Notes: generated by a model from the sequence alone, not told the origin. A DNA stretch of 64,000 nt from Bosea sp. NBC_00550 (GCF_026020075.1 NZ_CP102772.1:3508501-3572500); one strand, 5' to 3'; numbered from the stretch's first letter, positions 6,520 to 16,014 are shown. Numbers and translations: made by a program.

Positions 6520-8658
6520 ATGGCCACCGCCGATACCGACCAGTTGGAAGCCCTCTCCGGCGCCACCCCAGTCCCGATCGAGCATCCCGATCTCGACAAT
6601 TTCGAGCATGGCTTCCCGCCCGGCTTCGGGCCGGGCGGCTGGGGGCTGGTGGCCTACGGCCTCGCCCTCGCCTTCGCCGCCTTCCAGATCGCGATCTCGG
6701 CCTGGAATTTCCTGCCGAGCCAGGCGGCGCGCGGCGTCCATGTCGGCTTCCTGCTGCTGCTCTCCTTCGGCCTCGTCGCCAATTTCCGGGCGAAGGACAC
6801 GCCCGGCCGGCTGCTCGGCTGGGCGCTCGGCATCGTCGGCTTCGGCGTCGGCCTCTATCAGTGGATCTTCTACGCCGACCTGATCCTGCGCGACGGCGAT
6901 CCCTCGACGCTGGACCTCGTCGTCGGCACGCTGCTGATCATCCTGATCTTCGAGGCGGCGCGCCGGCTGATGGGCAACGCCCTGCCGATCATGTGCGGCG
7001 TCTGCCTGCTCTACTGGTTCTTCGGCCAGTATCTGCCGGCGCCGTTCAACCATCGCGGCTATGGCTTTGACCAGATCATCGGCCACCTCTCCTTCGGCAC
7101 CGAGGGCTTCTACGGCACGCCGATCTACGTCTCCGCGACCTATATCTTCCTCTTCATCGTCTTCGGCTCCTTCCTCGAGAAGGCCGGCATGATCCATCTC
7201 TTCAACGATGTCTCGCTCGGCATCTTCGGCGGCACGCGCGGCGGTCCCGCCAAGGTGGCGGTGTTCTCGTCGGGCCTGATGGGCATGATCTCCGGCTCCG
7301 GCGTCGCCAATGTCGTCACCGTCGGCCAGTTCACCATTCCGCTGATGATCAAGTTCGGCTACCGGCGCGCCTTCGCCGCCGGCGTGGAGGCCACCGCCTC
7401 GATGGGCGGGCAGATCATGCCGCCGGTGATGGGCGCCGTCGCCTTCATCATGGCCGAGACGCTGGGCGTCCCCTATGCCGAGATCGTCAAGGCGGCGGCG
7501 ATCCCTGCCGTGCTCTATTTCGCCTCGGCCTTCTGGATGGTGCATCTCGAGGCCGGCAAGTATGGCCTCAGGGGCATCGAGCGCGCGCTGCTGCCGAGCC
7601 CGCTCAAGGCCCTGCGCGAGCGCTGGTATCTCGCCCTGCCGCTCGCCGTGCTGATCTTCATGCTGTTCCACGGCTTCACGCCGCTCTTCGCCGGCACGAT
7701 GGGCCTGGCGCTGACGGTCGGCCTGCTCCTCGGCGCCGGCATCACCGCCGGCTTCACCACGCAGACGCTGCGCATCATCTTCTGGGTCGGACTCGGACTG
7801 ATCGCCGCCGCGCTCTTCCGCGACGGCATGGACATCCGCATCGTCGCCGGGCTGATCGCGGTGCTGATCCTGCTGAACGCCTTCACCCTCGGCGGACGCG
7901 CGACGCTGGCGATCAGCCGCGATGCGCTCGCCGACAGTGCCAAGACCGCTTTGCCGGTCGGCATAGCCTGCGCCATCGTCGGCACCATCATCGGCCTGAT
8001 GACGCAGACCGGCATCGGCACCACCTTCGGCGCCTGGATCATCGGGCTCGGCCAGCACAGCCTGTTCCTGGCGCTTATCCTGACCATGATCCTGTCGATC
8101 CTGCTCGGCACCGGCATCCCGACGATCCCGACCTACATCATCGTCGCGGCGCTCGCGGCTCCCGCGCTGGAAAAGCTCGGCGTGCCGCTGATCGTCAGCC
8201 ACATGTTCGCCTTCTACTACGGCATCATGGCCGATCTCTCGCCGCCAGTGGCGCTGGCAGCGCTGGCCGCCGCGCCGATCGCCAAGGAGAACCCCGACAA
8301 GATCGGCTGGGAGGCGATGCGCGTCGCGCTCGCGGGCTACGTCATCCCCTTCATCGCCGTCTATTCGCCGGCGCTGATGCTGCAGAACGGCGACCCGATG
8401 GCGGCCGTGATCGGTTTCTGGCCTGCGGTCGTCTACGCCACCTTCAAGGCGACGGTCGCCATCGGCCTCTTCGGCATGGTCGCGATCGGCTACCTGTTCG
8501 GGCGGCTGAGCCTGATCGAGCGGGTGCTGTCCTTCGGCGCAGCGGTGCTGCTGTTCGGCGAGTTCAGCTATAGCGACCCGCTCGGCTACGCGCTGGGAGC
8601 TGCCATCGTGCTGCGGCACTGGTTCGCGGCGCGCAAGGCCGAGACCGCCGCCGCATGA
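6520..8658 (+). CDS. TRAP transporter fused permease (DctQM fusion, TAXI type)
   Basis: A 712-aa inner-membrane protein joining the small 4-TM (DctQ-like) and large 12-TM (DctM-like) subunits, as is usual for TAXI-TRAP systems. It imports the ligand captured by the receptor using an ion gradient. Recognisable blocks are FGTEGFYGTPIYVSATYIFLFIVFG, SGLMGMISGSGVANVVTVGQ near residue 255, EATASMGGQIMPPVMGAVAF near 295, and GIPTIPTYIIVAALAAPALEKLG then FYYGIMADLSPPVALAALAA near 530-590. The ATG at 6520 precedes MATADTDQLEAL, with an extended cytoplasmic N-terminus. It overlaps DUF1850 by 4 bp (ATGA), indicating translational coupling. Confidence 0.94.
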   Translation: MATADTDQLEALSGATPVPIEHPDLDNFEHGFPPGFGPGGWGLVAYGLALAFAAFQIAISAWNFLPSQAARGVHVGFLLLLSFGLVANFRAKDTPGRLLGWALGIVGFGVGLYQWIFYADLILRDGDPSTLDLVVGTLLIILIFEAARRLMGNALPIMCGVCLLYWFFGQYLPAPFNHRGYGFDQIIGHLSFGTEGFYGTPIYVSATYIFLFIVFGSFLEKAGMIHLFNDVSLGIFGGTRGGPAKVAVFSSGLMGMISGSGVANVVTVGQFTIPLMIKFGYRRAFAAGVEATASMGGQIMPPVMGAVAFIMAETLGVPYAEIVKAAAIPAVLYFASAFWMVHLEAGKYGLRGIERALLPSPLKALRERWYLALPLAVLIFMLFHGFTPLFAGTMGLALTVGLLLGAGITAGFTTQTLRIIFWVGLGLIAAALFRDGMDIRIVAGLIAVLILLNAFTLGGRATLAISRDALADSAKTALPVGIACAIVGTIIGLMTQTGIGTTFGAWIIGLGQHSLFLALILTMILSILLGTGIPTIPTYIIVAALAAPALEKLGVPLIVSHMFAFYYGIMADLSPPVALAALAAAPIAKENPDKIGWEAMRVALAGYVIPFIAVYSPALMLQNGDPMAAVIGFWPAVVYATFKATVAIGLFGMVAIGYLFGRLSLIERVLSFGAAVLLFGEFSYSDPLGYALGAAIVLRHWFAARKAETAAA

Positions 8659-9020
8659 GCCTGTGCCTCGCGGCCGGCGCGCTCGTGGTCGTGCTCGGCC
8701 ATGGCGAGATCACGCTCGGCTGGCGCCATTCGGTGCAGAAGACGCTGTGGGAAGAGGTCTGGCGCGAGACACCGGCCGGTCTCGAACTCGCGGAAGCGCG
8801 CATCGAAGGCTCGGGCGCCGGCATGGACCCGCCGGAGGGCGCCCGCCTGATCGACGGTTTCTGGCGCTGGCATCCGGCGTTGCCGCCGCTCAAGGAGGTG
8901 GTGATGCGCCGCTCAGGCGCCACGGCCGACTGGCGCATCTGCATCGCCGGCCAGTGCCGCCCGATGGGCGACTACCTGCCGGCGGACGCTGACCCGGTCA
9001 CGCTGAAGCTCTGCGAGTAG
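8655..9020 (+). CDS. DUF1850 protein, TRAP accessory
   Basis: A 121-aa protein with a hydrophobic start (CLAAGALVVVLG) that may be a signal or anchor. Next comes the DUF1850 block LGWRHSVQKTLWEEVWRE, then GSGAGMDPPEGARLIDGFWRW and a C-terminal pair of cysteines (ICIAGQC). DUF1850 genes are almost always next to TAXI-TRAP permeases; the role is unknown. The ATG overlaps the permease stop by 4 bp. The cysteines near residues 96 and 101, plus the last-but-one residue Cys, suggest an extracytoplasmic disulfide, which is inference. Confidence 0.85.
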   Translation: MSLCLAAGALVVVLGHGEITLGWRHSVQKTLWEEVWRETPAGLELAEARIEGSGAGMDPPEGARLIDGFWRWHPALPPLKEVVMRRSGATADWRICIAGQCRPMGDYLPADADPVTLKLCE

Positions 9021-9023
9021 AGG

Positions 9024-9118
9024 CCGTCATTCTCGGGCGAAGCGAAGCGCAGACCCGAGAATCTCAGGACGAGAAGAAGCTGGTTTCCGAGATGCTCGGG
9101 TCAAGCCCGAGCATGACG
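9024..9118. repeat. Intergenic palindromic repeat, family A (two linked stems)
   Basis: Stem 1 pairs ATTCTCGGG with CCCGAGAAT. Stem 2 pairs ATGCTCGGG with CCCGAGCAT. Both are bounded by GTC at the left and GAC at the right. It lies between the convergent DUF1850 gene and the small minus-strand gene. Near-identical units occur at 20533-20634 (inverted) and 31559-31655. Confidence 0.85.
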
Positions 9119-9123
9119 CAAGC

Positions 9124-9363
9124 TCAGTCGACGTCCGTCAGATGCTCGATCTTGAGCATGCGGCGCATCAGGTTGAGCATCCCATAGGCCGCGAAGACCG
9201 AGAAGATCGCCATCATGATGTATTCGAAGATGGTGCCGAGATCGAAAAGGCCTGCCAGCGCCCAGCCGGCCGCCAGGGCCACGCCGAACAATTCGACGGC
9301 GATCAGGATCCCGAACGAGGTCACCATGACCAGGTTGCGCCAGTTCGTGTGCCGTCCGGCCAT
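9124..9363 (-). CDS. Small two-helix membrane protein, unknown
   Basis: A 79-aa protein with two transmembrane helices at about residues 13-37 and 43-63, and a basic C-terminal tail (MRRMLKIEHLTDVD). The start ATG at 9363 has a strong ribosome site (AAGGAAGGA, spacing 4-8). Good hydrophobicity and a clear start argue that it is real. No family is recognised. It is convergent with the TRAP operon across a family A palindrome, and divergent from the gamma-glutamyltransferase operon, sharing its upstream region. Confidence 0.7.
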   Translation of the reverse strand: MAGRHTNWRNLVMVTSFGILIAVELFGVALAAGWALAGLFDLGTIFEYIMMAIFSVFAAYGMLNLMRRMLKIEHLTDVD

Positions 9364-9495
9364 GCTGTCCTTCCTTCGAGCGCGAGCACCTCAAGCGGTC
9401 ATGCGCTGCACGCACCTAGCGGAGCTTGCCGCGCCATGCAACAAAATCGCGCCAGCCGACCAGATGGGCATGGCTTCGGAGATTGAAAAGCCCTG

Positions 9496-11085
9496 ATGCG
9501 CGAAACGCCAGTCTTCGCTTCGGCCGCGGTCGCCGCGCCTCACCGCCTCGCCTCGGAGGCCGGGCGCGCCATTTTGGCCGAAGGCGGCAACGCCATCGAG
9601 GCCATGGTCGCGATGGCCGCCACGATCGCCGTGGTCTACCCCCATATGAACGGCATCGGCGGCGACGGTTTCTGGCTGGTGCACGAACCCGGCGGGCGGA
9701 TGCACGGCATCGAAGCCTGCGGCCCGGCGGGCTCCCTCGCCACCATCGAGCATTATCGCCGCCGTGACTACGACGTCATTCCCTCGCGGGGGCCGGAAGC
9801 GGCTCTCACGGTCGCCGGAGCCATCGGCGGCTGGCAGCTCGCGCTCGACCTTTCCCGTTCGCTGGGCGGGCGCCTGCCCCTGCGCGACCTGCTCCTCGAT
9901 GCCATCGGCCATGGCCGCGAGGGCTATGAGATCTCCGGCTCCGAGCTCGGCAACCAGCCCAACGAGCTGGACGCGCTGAAGGCCGCGCCCGGCTTCTTGC
10001 CCGCCTTCTGGATCGATGGCGCGCCGCCGAAGCCCGGCGCTCGCCGCAAGCCGGAGACCTTGGCCGCGACGCTGCAGCAGCTCGCCGATGCCGGCCTCGA
10101 CGATTTCTACCGCGGCGATGTCGGCCATGAGATCGCCGCCGATCTCGAGCGCATGGGTGCACCGATCGCCCGCGCCGATCTCGATCGCTACCGCGCCCGG
10201 AGCGTCGCGCCACTGGCACTGAAGCTGCCCGGCCTCATGGTCTACAACCTGCCGCCGCCGACGCAGGGACTGGCCTCCCTGCTCATCCTCGGCATCTTCG
10301 AGCGGCTCGGCCCGGTGAAGCTCGACAGCTTCGAGCATCATCACGGGCTGATCGAGGCGACGAAGCGCGCCTTCGCCATCCGCGACCGCTACGTCACCGA
10401 CCCGACCCAGCTCGATCATCCCCCAGCCGATTTCCTGAGCGACGCCGCTCTGGCGCGCGAGGCGGCCGCCATCGACAGGAAGCGGGCGGCGAAACTGCCG
10501 CTGCGCAACGGCGACGGCGACACGGTCTGGATGGGCGCCATCGACGCCAACGGCCTCGCCGTCTCCTACATCCAGTCGATCTATTGGGAGTACGGCTCCG
10601 GCTGCGTCCTGCCGCGCACCGGCATCCATTGGCAGAACCGCGGCGTCTCCTTCTCGCTGGACAAGAAGGCGGCCAATCCGCTGGCGCCCGGCCGCAAGCC
10701 CTTCCACACGTTGAACCCCGCCCTTGCCGGTTTCGCCGACGGCCGCATCCTGCCCTATGGCTCGATGGGCGGCGACGGCCAGCCGCAGTTCCAGGCGCAG
10801 ATCCTGTCGCGCTACCGCGCCGGCCAGAACCTCGCCACGGCCGTGGACGCGCCGCGCTGGCTCTTCGGCAAGACCTGGGGCGCCAGCTCGACCAGCCTCA
10901 AATTCGAGAGCCGCTTCGAATCGTCGCTGCTGGAGCGGCTCGACGCCGCCGGCCATCCGATCACCGAGACCGGCCAGGCCTATTCAGAAGGCTTCGGCCA
11001 TGCCGGCATGCTGGTGAAGCACGCCAAGGGCCATGTCGAGGCGGTGCATGATCCGCGCTCCGACGGCGATTCCAGGGGGATCTGA
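9496..11085 (+). CDS. Gamma-glutamyltransferase-family Ntn hydrolase
   Basis: A 529-aa GGT-family enzyme. These are made as one chain that self-cleaves before a catalytic threonine. Here that residue is Thr343 in the GDT motif (NGDGDTVWMGAIDANG), preceded by a large-subunit region with VYPHMNGIGGDGFWLVHEP. The GSMGGDGQPQ block (usually GGxGG) is near residue 430. No signal peptide is visible, so it is probably cytoplasmic. That suits a relative such as oxamate amidohydrolase or acylase rather than periplasmic glutathione hydrolase. It is first in an operon with amidase (6 bp downstream) and nitrile hydratase. It may hydrolyse an amide or gamma-glutamyl product of that pathway, which is inference. 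Confidence 0.85.
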   Translation: MRETPVFASAAVAAPHRLASEAGRAILAEGGNAIEAMVAMAATIAVVYPHMNGIGGDGFWLVHEPGGRMHGIEACGPAGSLATIEHYRRRDYDVIPSRGPEAALTVAGAIGGWQLALDLSRSLGGRLPLRDLLLDAIGHGREGYEISGSELGNQPNELDALKAAPGFLPAFWIDGAPPKPGARRKPETLAATLQQLADAGLDDFYRGDVGHEIAADLERMGAPIARADLDRYRARSVAPLALKLPGLMVYNLPPPTQGLASLLILGIFERLGPVKLDSFEHHHGLIEATKRAFAIRDRYVTDPTQLDHPPADFLSDAALAREAAAIDRKRAAKLPLRNGDGDTVWMGAIDANGLAVSYIQSIYWEYGSGCVLPRTGIHWQNRGVSFSLDKKAANPLAPGRKPFHTLNPALAGFADGRILPYGSMGGDGQPQFQAQILSRYRAGQNLATAVDAPRWLFGKTWGASSTSLKFESRFESSLLERLDAAGHPITETGQAYSEGFGHAGMLVKHAKGHVEAVHDPRSDGDSRGI

Positions 11086-11091
11086 CGCCAG

Positions 11092-12288
11092 ATGACTTTC
11101 GACGATCCGTTCCGCTGTTTCGTCCCTTATCCCGACGCGCCGGTGAAGCATGCCGTCGCCGGGCCCCTCGCCGGGCTGACTCTGGCGGTGAAGGATCTCT
11201 TCGACGTCAAGGGCTATCCGACCGGGGCCGGCTCGCCGCTCGTGCTCGCGCAGTCCGGCATCAAGACGAAGACCGCGCCGATCGTGAAGGACCTGCTCCA
11301 GGCCGGCGCCCGCTTCGTCGGCAAAACCCATACGGACGAGCTCGCCTTCTCGCTCAACGGCCAGAACGCGCATTTCGGCTCGCCCATCAATCCCGCCGCG
11401 CCCGAGCGTATCACCGGCGGCTCCTCCTGCGGCTCGATGGCGGCCGTGGCGGGGCGCCTCGCCGATATCGGGCTGGGCTCGGACACCGGCGGCTCGGTGC
11501 GTGCGCCGGCGAGCTATGGCGGCCTCTTCGGCATCCGCCCCACTCATGGCCGGCTCTCGCTGAAGCGAAGCTGGCCACTGGCCGAAAGCCTCGACACGCC
11601 CGGCTGGTTCGCCCGTGACGGTGACGTTTTCGCCCGCGTCGCCAATGTGCTGCTTGGTCTGGACCGGACCGAACTGCCGGAAACCCCGCGCCTGCTGCTC
11701 GCCGACGACATGTTCGCCCAGGCCGTGCCTGAAGCCGAGACGATCCTGCGCAACGTCGTGCAGCGGGCGATTCCCACGCTCGGCCAGCCCGAGGGCGTCA
11801 AGCTCGTCCGCGACCTCGACCCGCTCTACTGGGCCTTCCGCTGGATCCAGGGCCGCGAGGCCTGGATCGCCGACGGCGCCATGATCGAGCGCTTCGCCCC
11901 GCCGCTCGGGCCGGGCGTGAAGGAGCGCTTCGCCTTCTCGAAGGCGGTGACCGACGCCGAATATGCCAGGGGCGAGGCCACTCGCAAGACCTTCCGCGCC
12001 AAGCTCTCGCGGCTGCTGGCGCAGGACGGCGTGCTGATCCTGCCGACCATGCCGGACGTCGCGCCGCTGATCGGTGCGAAGGAGTCGGAGCTTGAGGATT
12101 TCCGCAACCGGGCGCTGCGGCTGCTCTGTCTCTCCGGCCTTTCAGGCTTTCCGCAGGTCACCATCCCCGTGGCGCAGCGCGAGGGTGCCCCGCTCGGCCT
12201 GTCGCTGATAGGCCCGAAGGGCTCCGACCGGTCGCTCGTCGCCTTCGCCGTGCGCTACGAGCAAGCCGCCCGCATCCGGATCGCCTGA
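11092..12288 (+). CDS. Amidase (amidase signature family)
   Basis: A 398-aa amidase that hydrolyses a carboxamide to acid and ammonia, plausibly the product of the adjacent nitrile hydratase. The Ser-cisSer-Lys triad is visible: Lys34 (AVKDLFD), Ser111 in GGSSCGS, and nucleophile Ser135 in GSDTGGSVRAPAS. The spacing of 24 between the two serines matches the family. Cys113 replaces the usual Gly in GGSSGGS. The protein is shorter than the common 450-500 aa amidases, resembling compact forms. It is 6 bp after the GGT-like gene and 12 bp before nthA. Confidence 0.92.
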   Translation: MTFDDPFRCFVPYPDAPVKHAVAGPLAGLTLAVKDLFDVKGYPTGAGSPLVLAQSGIKTKTAPIVKDLLQAGARFVGKTHTDELAFSLNGQNAHFGSPINPAAPERITGGSSCGSMAAVAGRLADIGLGSDTGGSVRAPASYGGLFGIRPTHGRLSLKRSWPLAESLDTPGWFARDGDVFARVANVLLGLDRTELPETPRLLLADDMFAQAVPEAETILRNVVQRAIPTLGQPEGVKLVRDLDPLYWAFRWIQGREAWIADGAMIERFAPPLGPGVKERFAFSKAVTDAEYARGEATRKTFRAKLSRLLAQDGVLILPTMPDVAPLIGAKESELEDFRNRALRLLCLSGLSGFPQVTIPVAQREGAPLGLSLIGPKGSDRSLVAFAVRYEQAARIRIA

Positions 12289-12300
12289 GAGGAGGTCGCC

Positions 12301-12939
12301 ATGAGCGGACACCACCATGATCACGACCACAGCCACGACAACCACTTCACCGCCATCGAGGCGCGGGTGAAGGCGTTGGAGACGCTGATGGTCGAGAAGG
12401 GCTATGTCGATCCCGCCGCGCTCGACGCCATCATCGAGACCTACGAGACCAAGGTCGGCCCGCGCGACGGGGCCCGCATCGTCGCCAGGGCCTGGACGGA
12501 CCCGGCCTATGCCGATCGCCTCAAGGCTGATGGCACGGCGGCGGCCGCCGAACTCGGCTATGGCGGGCGCGGCGGCGAGCACATCGTCGCCTGCTTCAAC
12601 ACCCCCGAGCAGCACAACCTCATCGTCTGCACGCTGTGCTCCTGCTATCCTTGGCCGGTGCTGGGGCTGCCGCCGGTCTGGTACAAATCCCCGCCCTATC
12701 GCGCCAAGGCGGTGATCGACCCGCGCGGCACCATCGCCGATTTCGGCGTGACGTTGCCGGAGAACCAGCGCATCCGCGTCTGGGATTCGACCGCCGAAAC
12801 CCGCTTCATCGTCATCCCCCTGCGCCCGGCCGGCACCGAGGGCTGGAGCGAGGAAAAGCTGGCGAGCATCGTCAGCCGCGATTCGATGATCGGGACCGGC
12901 CTGCCCCACTTGGAGGATGCGGCGGAGGGCACAGCATGA
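12301..12939 (+). CDS. nthA: Cobalt-type nitrile hydratase alpha subunit
   Basis: Catalytic subunit (212 aa) of the enzyme that hydrates nitriles to amides. The metal-binding motif VCTLCSC is at residues 109-115 (Cys110, Cys113, Ser114, Cys115). Threonine after the first Cys marks the Co(III) rather than the Fe(III) type. The N-terminus is histidine- and aspartate-rich ([12 protein letters not shown], residues 4-15), a possible metal-collecting tail. It has a good ribosome site (GAGAGGAGG). The stop overlaps the beta-subunit start (ATGA), as expected for an obligate heterodimer. Confidence 0.96.
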   Translation: MSGHHHDHDHSHDNHFTAIEARVKALETLMVEKGYVDPAALDAIIETYETKVGPRDGARIVARAWTDPAYADRLKADGTAAAAELGYGGRGGEHIVACFNTPEQHNLIVCTLCSCYPWPVLGLPPVWYKSPPYRAKAVIDPRGTIADFGVTLPENQRIRVWDSTAETRFIVIPLRPAGTEGWSEEKLASIVSRDSMIGTGLPHLEDAAEGTA

Positions 12940-13595
12940 ACAGCGCCCATGACCTCGGCGGCCAGATGGCCTTCGGCCCTGTCGTGCCGGAGCCGAACGA
13001 GCCGGTCTTCCACGGCGACTGGGAAAAGCGCGTCCTTGCGATCAACGTCGCGGCCGGCGCCATGGGCGCCTGGTCGATCGACGAGATCCGCCACGCCCGC
13101 GAGAGCCTGCCGCCGGCGCAGTATCTCTCCTCGACCTATTACGAGATCTGGCTCGCCGCGCTCGACAAGGTGCTGGTCAAGCACGGCTTCCTCACAGCCA
13201 AAGAGCTCGCCTCCGGCAAGCCTGCGCCAGAGCGCCGCGAGCCGAAGCGCGTGCTCAAGGGCGAGGAGGTCGCTGGCGTGCTCCGCCGCGGCTTCCCCTA
13301 TGAGCGCGAACCCAAGGCACCTGCGCGTTTCGCCGTCGGCGACAAGGTCCGCACCATCGTGATGCACCCGCAGCACCACACCCGCCTGCCGCGCTATGCC
13401 CGCGGCAAGGAAGGCCTGATCGAGCGCGTCACCGGCTGCCATGTCTTCCCGGATACGGGCGCCCAAGGGCAACCCGAGACGGCGCAGTGGCTCTACACCG
13501 TCGTCTTCGACGGCCGCGCACTCTGGGGCCGCGACGCCGATCCCACCTCCACCGTCAGCATCGAGGCCTGGGAGAGCTATCTTGAGCCGGCCTGA
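12936..13595 (+). CDS. nthB: Nitrile hydratase beta subunit
   Basis: A 219-aa partner of NthA. The N-terminal half has [16 protein letters not shown] (the usual NGxHDxGGxxGFGP block) and [18 protein letters not shown]. The C-terminal barrel has [28 protein letters not shown] and the typical end EAWESYLEP. The start ATG overlaps the alpha stop by 4 bp. The stop lies 14 bp inside the next gene, which starts at TTG 13582, so all three proteins are translationally coupled. Confidence 0.95.
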   Translation: MNSAHDLGGQMAFGPVVPEPNEPVFHGDWEKRVLAINVAAGAMGAWSIDEIRHARESLPPAQYLSSTYYEIWLAALDKVLVKHGFLTAKELASGKPAPERREPKRVLKGEEVAGVLRRGFPYEREPKAPARFAVGDKVRTIVMHPQHHTRLPRYARGKEGLIERVTGCHVFPDTGAQGQPETAQWLYTVVFDGRALWGRDADPTSTVSIEAWESYLEPA

Positions 13596-13989
13596 GACCG
13601 ATCTGGCGCAGGCATTGGCCGCCGATACGCCGATCCCGCGCGATGCCGAGGGTCCGATCTTCGCCGAGCCCTGGCAGGCCCAGGCCTTCGCTCTTGTCGT
13701 CGCGCTCCAGAACAGGGGCGTCTTCACCGCCGATGAATGGGCGCAGGCTCTCGGTGCCGAAATCCGCGAGGCGCTCGCTGCCGGCGGCTGCCGTGACGGC
13801 TCGGATTATTACGAGCGCTGGTGCGAGGCGCTGGAGCATCTGCTGATCGAGAAGGGCCTCGCCTCGCATGACGGCGTCGATGCGCTCGCTGCCTCCTGGG
13901 CCCGCGCCGCCGAGGCGACGCCGCACGGCAAGCCGATCCTGCTGGAAAATGATCCGCAGCGTCAGACGGAAGCGCCATCGATCAGGTAA
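13582..13989 (+). CDS. Nitrile hydratase accessory/activator protein
   Basis: A 135-aa protein resembling the N-terminal half of the beta subunit (PWQAQAFALVVALQNRGVFTADEWAQALG, YYERWCEALEHLLIEKG). This is the signature of the small chaperones that deliver cobalt-loaded alpha subunit in Co-type systems. No ATG is available: TTG at 13582 is preferred, with GGGAG 6-7 bp upstream and an overlap of the beta stop by 14 bp. It ends the amide/nitrile operon. Confidence 0.85.
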   Translation: MSRPETDLAQALAADTPIPRDAEGPIFAEPWQAQAFALVVALQNRGVFTADEWAQALGAEIREALAAGGCRDGSDYYERWCEALEHLLIEKGLASHDGVDALAASWARAAEATPHGKPILLENDPQRQTEAPSIR

Positions 13990-13994
13990 AGCGT

Positions 13995-14000
13995 TATAAT
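13995..14000 (+). promoter_or_regulatory. Possible -10 element of the downstream secreted-protein gene
   Basis: A perfect TATAAT stands out in very GC-rich DNA, 47 bp before the start at 14047, immediately after the nitrile hydratase operon ends. No convincing -35 hexamer is visible at the right distance, so the call is tentative. Confidence 0.35.
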
Positions 14001-14046
14001 CGGAGAGAACGCCGACAGGGCGTCGTCACAACCTGGGAGAACCCCG

Positions 14047-14985
14047 ATGAAGACGCGCCTTGCCGCCGGGCTGCTCGCCGCCGCCCTCATGTCCTGGGGC
14101 TCCGCTCTGGCCGCCGATCCCGCACTCAACGACGCGATCCCGAAGCTGACTCGCGCGACGCCATGGCAGCAGAAGGCGGCGATAACCCTGCAGTTCCCGA
14201 CCTTCCACCCGCAGGGCATGGTCAAGATCGGCGACGCCTTCTTCGTCTCCTCCGTCGACATCCGCAAGCCGACGACGCGCTTCCCGACTCCGCAGGGCGG
14301 CTATGACCGCGACACCGGCGAAGGCGTGGGCCATCTCTTCAAGGTCGATGCCGAAGGCCGCCTTCTGGCCGATCTCACGCTTGGCGAGGGCTCGATCTAC
14401 CACCCCGGCGGAATCGACTTCGACGGCCAGCATATCTGGGTGCCCGTCGCCGAGTACCGGCCCAATAGCCAGTCGATCATCTACAAGGTCGACCCGGCGA
14501 CGATGAAGGCCACCGAGGTGTTCCGCTTCAAGGACCATATCGGCGGCATCGTCCACAACACCGACGACAAATCGCTGCACGGCGTCAGCTGGGGCTCGCG
14601 TCGCTTCTACAAATGGCCGCTCGACACCGAGGACAAGGTGACCAATGCCGGAACGCCGCCGGAGCAGCTGCGCGTGCCCAACCCCGCGCTCTATATCGAC
14701 TATCAGGATTGCCACTTCCTCGGTCGCAGCAGGATGCTCTGCGCCGGCCTCAACACCTACCGGACAGCACCGGATGCCCCGGTCTTCCGGCTTGGCGGGT
14801 TCGAGATCGTCGATTTGCGCGACAACCGACCGGTCTACCAGCTCCCGATCGAGCTCTGGTCGCCATCCGGGTTGCCGATGACGCAGAATCCGTTCTGGGT
14901 CGAGCCCGCCGGTCAGGGCGTGCGCGCCTACTTCATGCCGGATGACGACAAGTCGACGCTCTTCGTTTACGAGGCGGCGCCGTAG
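14047..14985 (+). CDS. Secreted beta-propeller-like protein (resembles DUF6454)
   Basis: A 312-aa exported protein with a signal peptide at residues 1-23 (ALAAD). Repeated segments of beta-propeller character follow: HPQGMVKIGDAFFVSSVD, GHLFKVDAEGRLLADLTLGEG, YHPGGIDFDGQHIWVPVAEYRP and IGGIVHNTDDKSLHGVSWGSRRFY. Two cysteines (CHF near 222, MLCAG near 232) may form a disulfide. I assign it to the DUF6454-like group from recall, so that is tentative; no enzymatic residues are evident. A ribosome site (CTGGGAGAA) precedes the ATG. Its stop is only 3 bp from the stop of the convergent nickel/cobalt transporter gene. Confidence 0.75.
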   Translation: MKTRLAAGLLAAALMSWGSALAADPALNDAIPKLTRATPWQQKAAITLQFPTFHPQGMVKIGDAFFVSSVDIRKPTTRFPTPQGGYDRDTGEGVGHLFKVDAEGRLLADLTLGEGSIYHPGGIDFDGQHIWVPVAEYRPNSQSIIYKVDPATMKATEVFRFKDHIGGIVHNTDDKSLHGVSWGSRRFYKWPLDTEDKVTNAGTPPEQLRVPNPALYIDYQDCHFLGRSRMLCAGLNTYRTAPDAPVFRLGGFEIVDLRDNRPVYQLPIELWSPSGLPMTQNPFWVEPAGQGVRAYFMPDDDKSTLFVYEAAP

Positions 14986-14988
14986 CGC

Positions 14989-16014
14989 TCAGCCTCCCAT
15001 CCCGCCGACCCACAGGCCGGTGAAGAGCGCCGTGCCCAGCACGGCGACGAAGGCGGCGGCGAGGAGTTCGAGTCCGGCAATCAATCGCGCCGAGCGCAGG
15101 CTGCCGCCGCCGGCGAATTTCAGCGCCGCGAACTTGAAGAAGACGGCGAAGGCGGCAAGCGCCCCTGTGGTGATCGCCGTGCCCAGCGCCATTGCGAAAG
15201 TCGCGGCGACACCAGCCCAGAACAACCCCTGCGAGGCTGCGAAGACGAGGATGATCAGCGCCCCCGCGCAAGGGCGCGAACCCGCCGCCAGCACGACGCC
15301 GGCCATGTCGCGCCAGCCCGCGAGCCGCGCGACCGCATCGGCGTCCGGCATATGGACGTGGTCGCAGGCCGCCGGATCATGCGCGGACGCACCGGCTTCG
15401 AGCCCGACCAAGGCTCCCGCCTTCCGCCAGAGCATCAGGAACCCGACCAGCGCAACCAGCAGGAAGCTGCCCTGCTCGATCATGCTCGTCGCCGCGTTCA
15501 TCTGCATGGCCGTGATCCTCAGCAGAAGCGTCGCCACGGCCACGATCGCGATCGCGACGACAGCCTGCAGCAGCGCCGCGGCGAAGCTCAGGCCGAGCCC
15601 CCGCTTCAGGCTGCGATTGTCGGCGACGATATAGCCGGAGATCACCGCCTTGCCGTGACCCGGCCCGGCCGCGTGGAAGACGCCGTAACCGAAGGAGAGC
15701 CCGAGCAGCCCCCATAACGCCCCCGGCGCCGTCGCGATCGCCTTCAGCGTCGCCGTCAGCTCGCGATAGAAGCTCGATTGCCAGGCGATGAGCAAAGCGC
15801 CGAAGCCGGTCGTCGAGGGCAGTGCCTCGCGCGGCAGGGCCGTGCCGAAAGGATTGCGCGGCGGAGGTGGAGGCGGCGGGCTCACCGCCGCTATCGCCAT
15901 CGCCAAGGCGGTCAGCACACCGGCGACCAGCAGCAGCGCCAGCACGCAGGCGATCAGCCTGCGCGGCAGCAGAGCGCCGGCAGGGCGAGCGGTTTCGGCC
16001 GGCGTCAGGGACAT
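14989..16014 (-). CDS. Nickel/cobalt transporter, NicO (RcnA-like) family
   Basis: A 341-aa inner-membrane protein with about seven transmembrane segments. The NicO motif YGVFHAAGPGHGKAVISGY lies near residues 108-126. A second histidine-containing stretch (DPAACDHVHMPDADA) sits between helices, and VVLAAGSRPCAGALIILVFA is near residue 245. A proline-rich loop (SPPPPPPPRNP) follows the first helix. Family members move Ni2+ or Co2+, outward in RcnA and inward in some others. It is downstream of and overlapping DUF1007 by 10 bp, a standard pair. Proximity to the cobalt-type nitrile hydratase suggests a cobalt role, which is inference. Confidence 0.9.
   Translation of the reverse strand: MSLTPAETARPAGALLPRRLIACVLALLLVAGVLTALAMAIAAVSPPPPPPPRNPFGTALPREALPSTTGFGALLIAWQSSFYRELTATLKAIATAPGALWGLLGLSFGYGVFHAAGPGHGKAVISGYIVADNRSLKRGLGLSFAAALLQAVVAIAIVAVATLLLRITAMQMNAATSMIEQGSFLLVALVGFLMLWRKAGALVGLEAGASAHDPAACDHVHMPDADAVARLAGWRDMAGVVLAAGSRPCAGALIILVFAASQGLFWAGVAATFAMALGTAITTGALAAFAVFFKFAALKFAGGGSLRSARLIAGLELLAAAFVAVLGTALFTGLWVGGMGG

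Noticed and set aside
5974..8619. An 881-codon open frame on the minus strand, antisense to the TRAP permease
   Set aside because: Composition is Asp/Arg/Gly/Gln-rich with no fold-like pattern, and the plus strand carries an obvious 12-TM permease. It is a typical GC-rich shadow frame.
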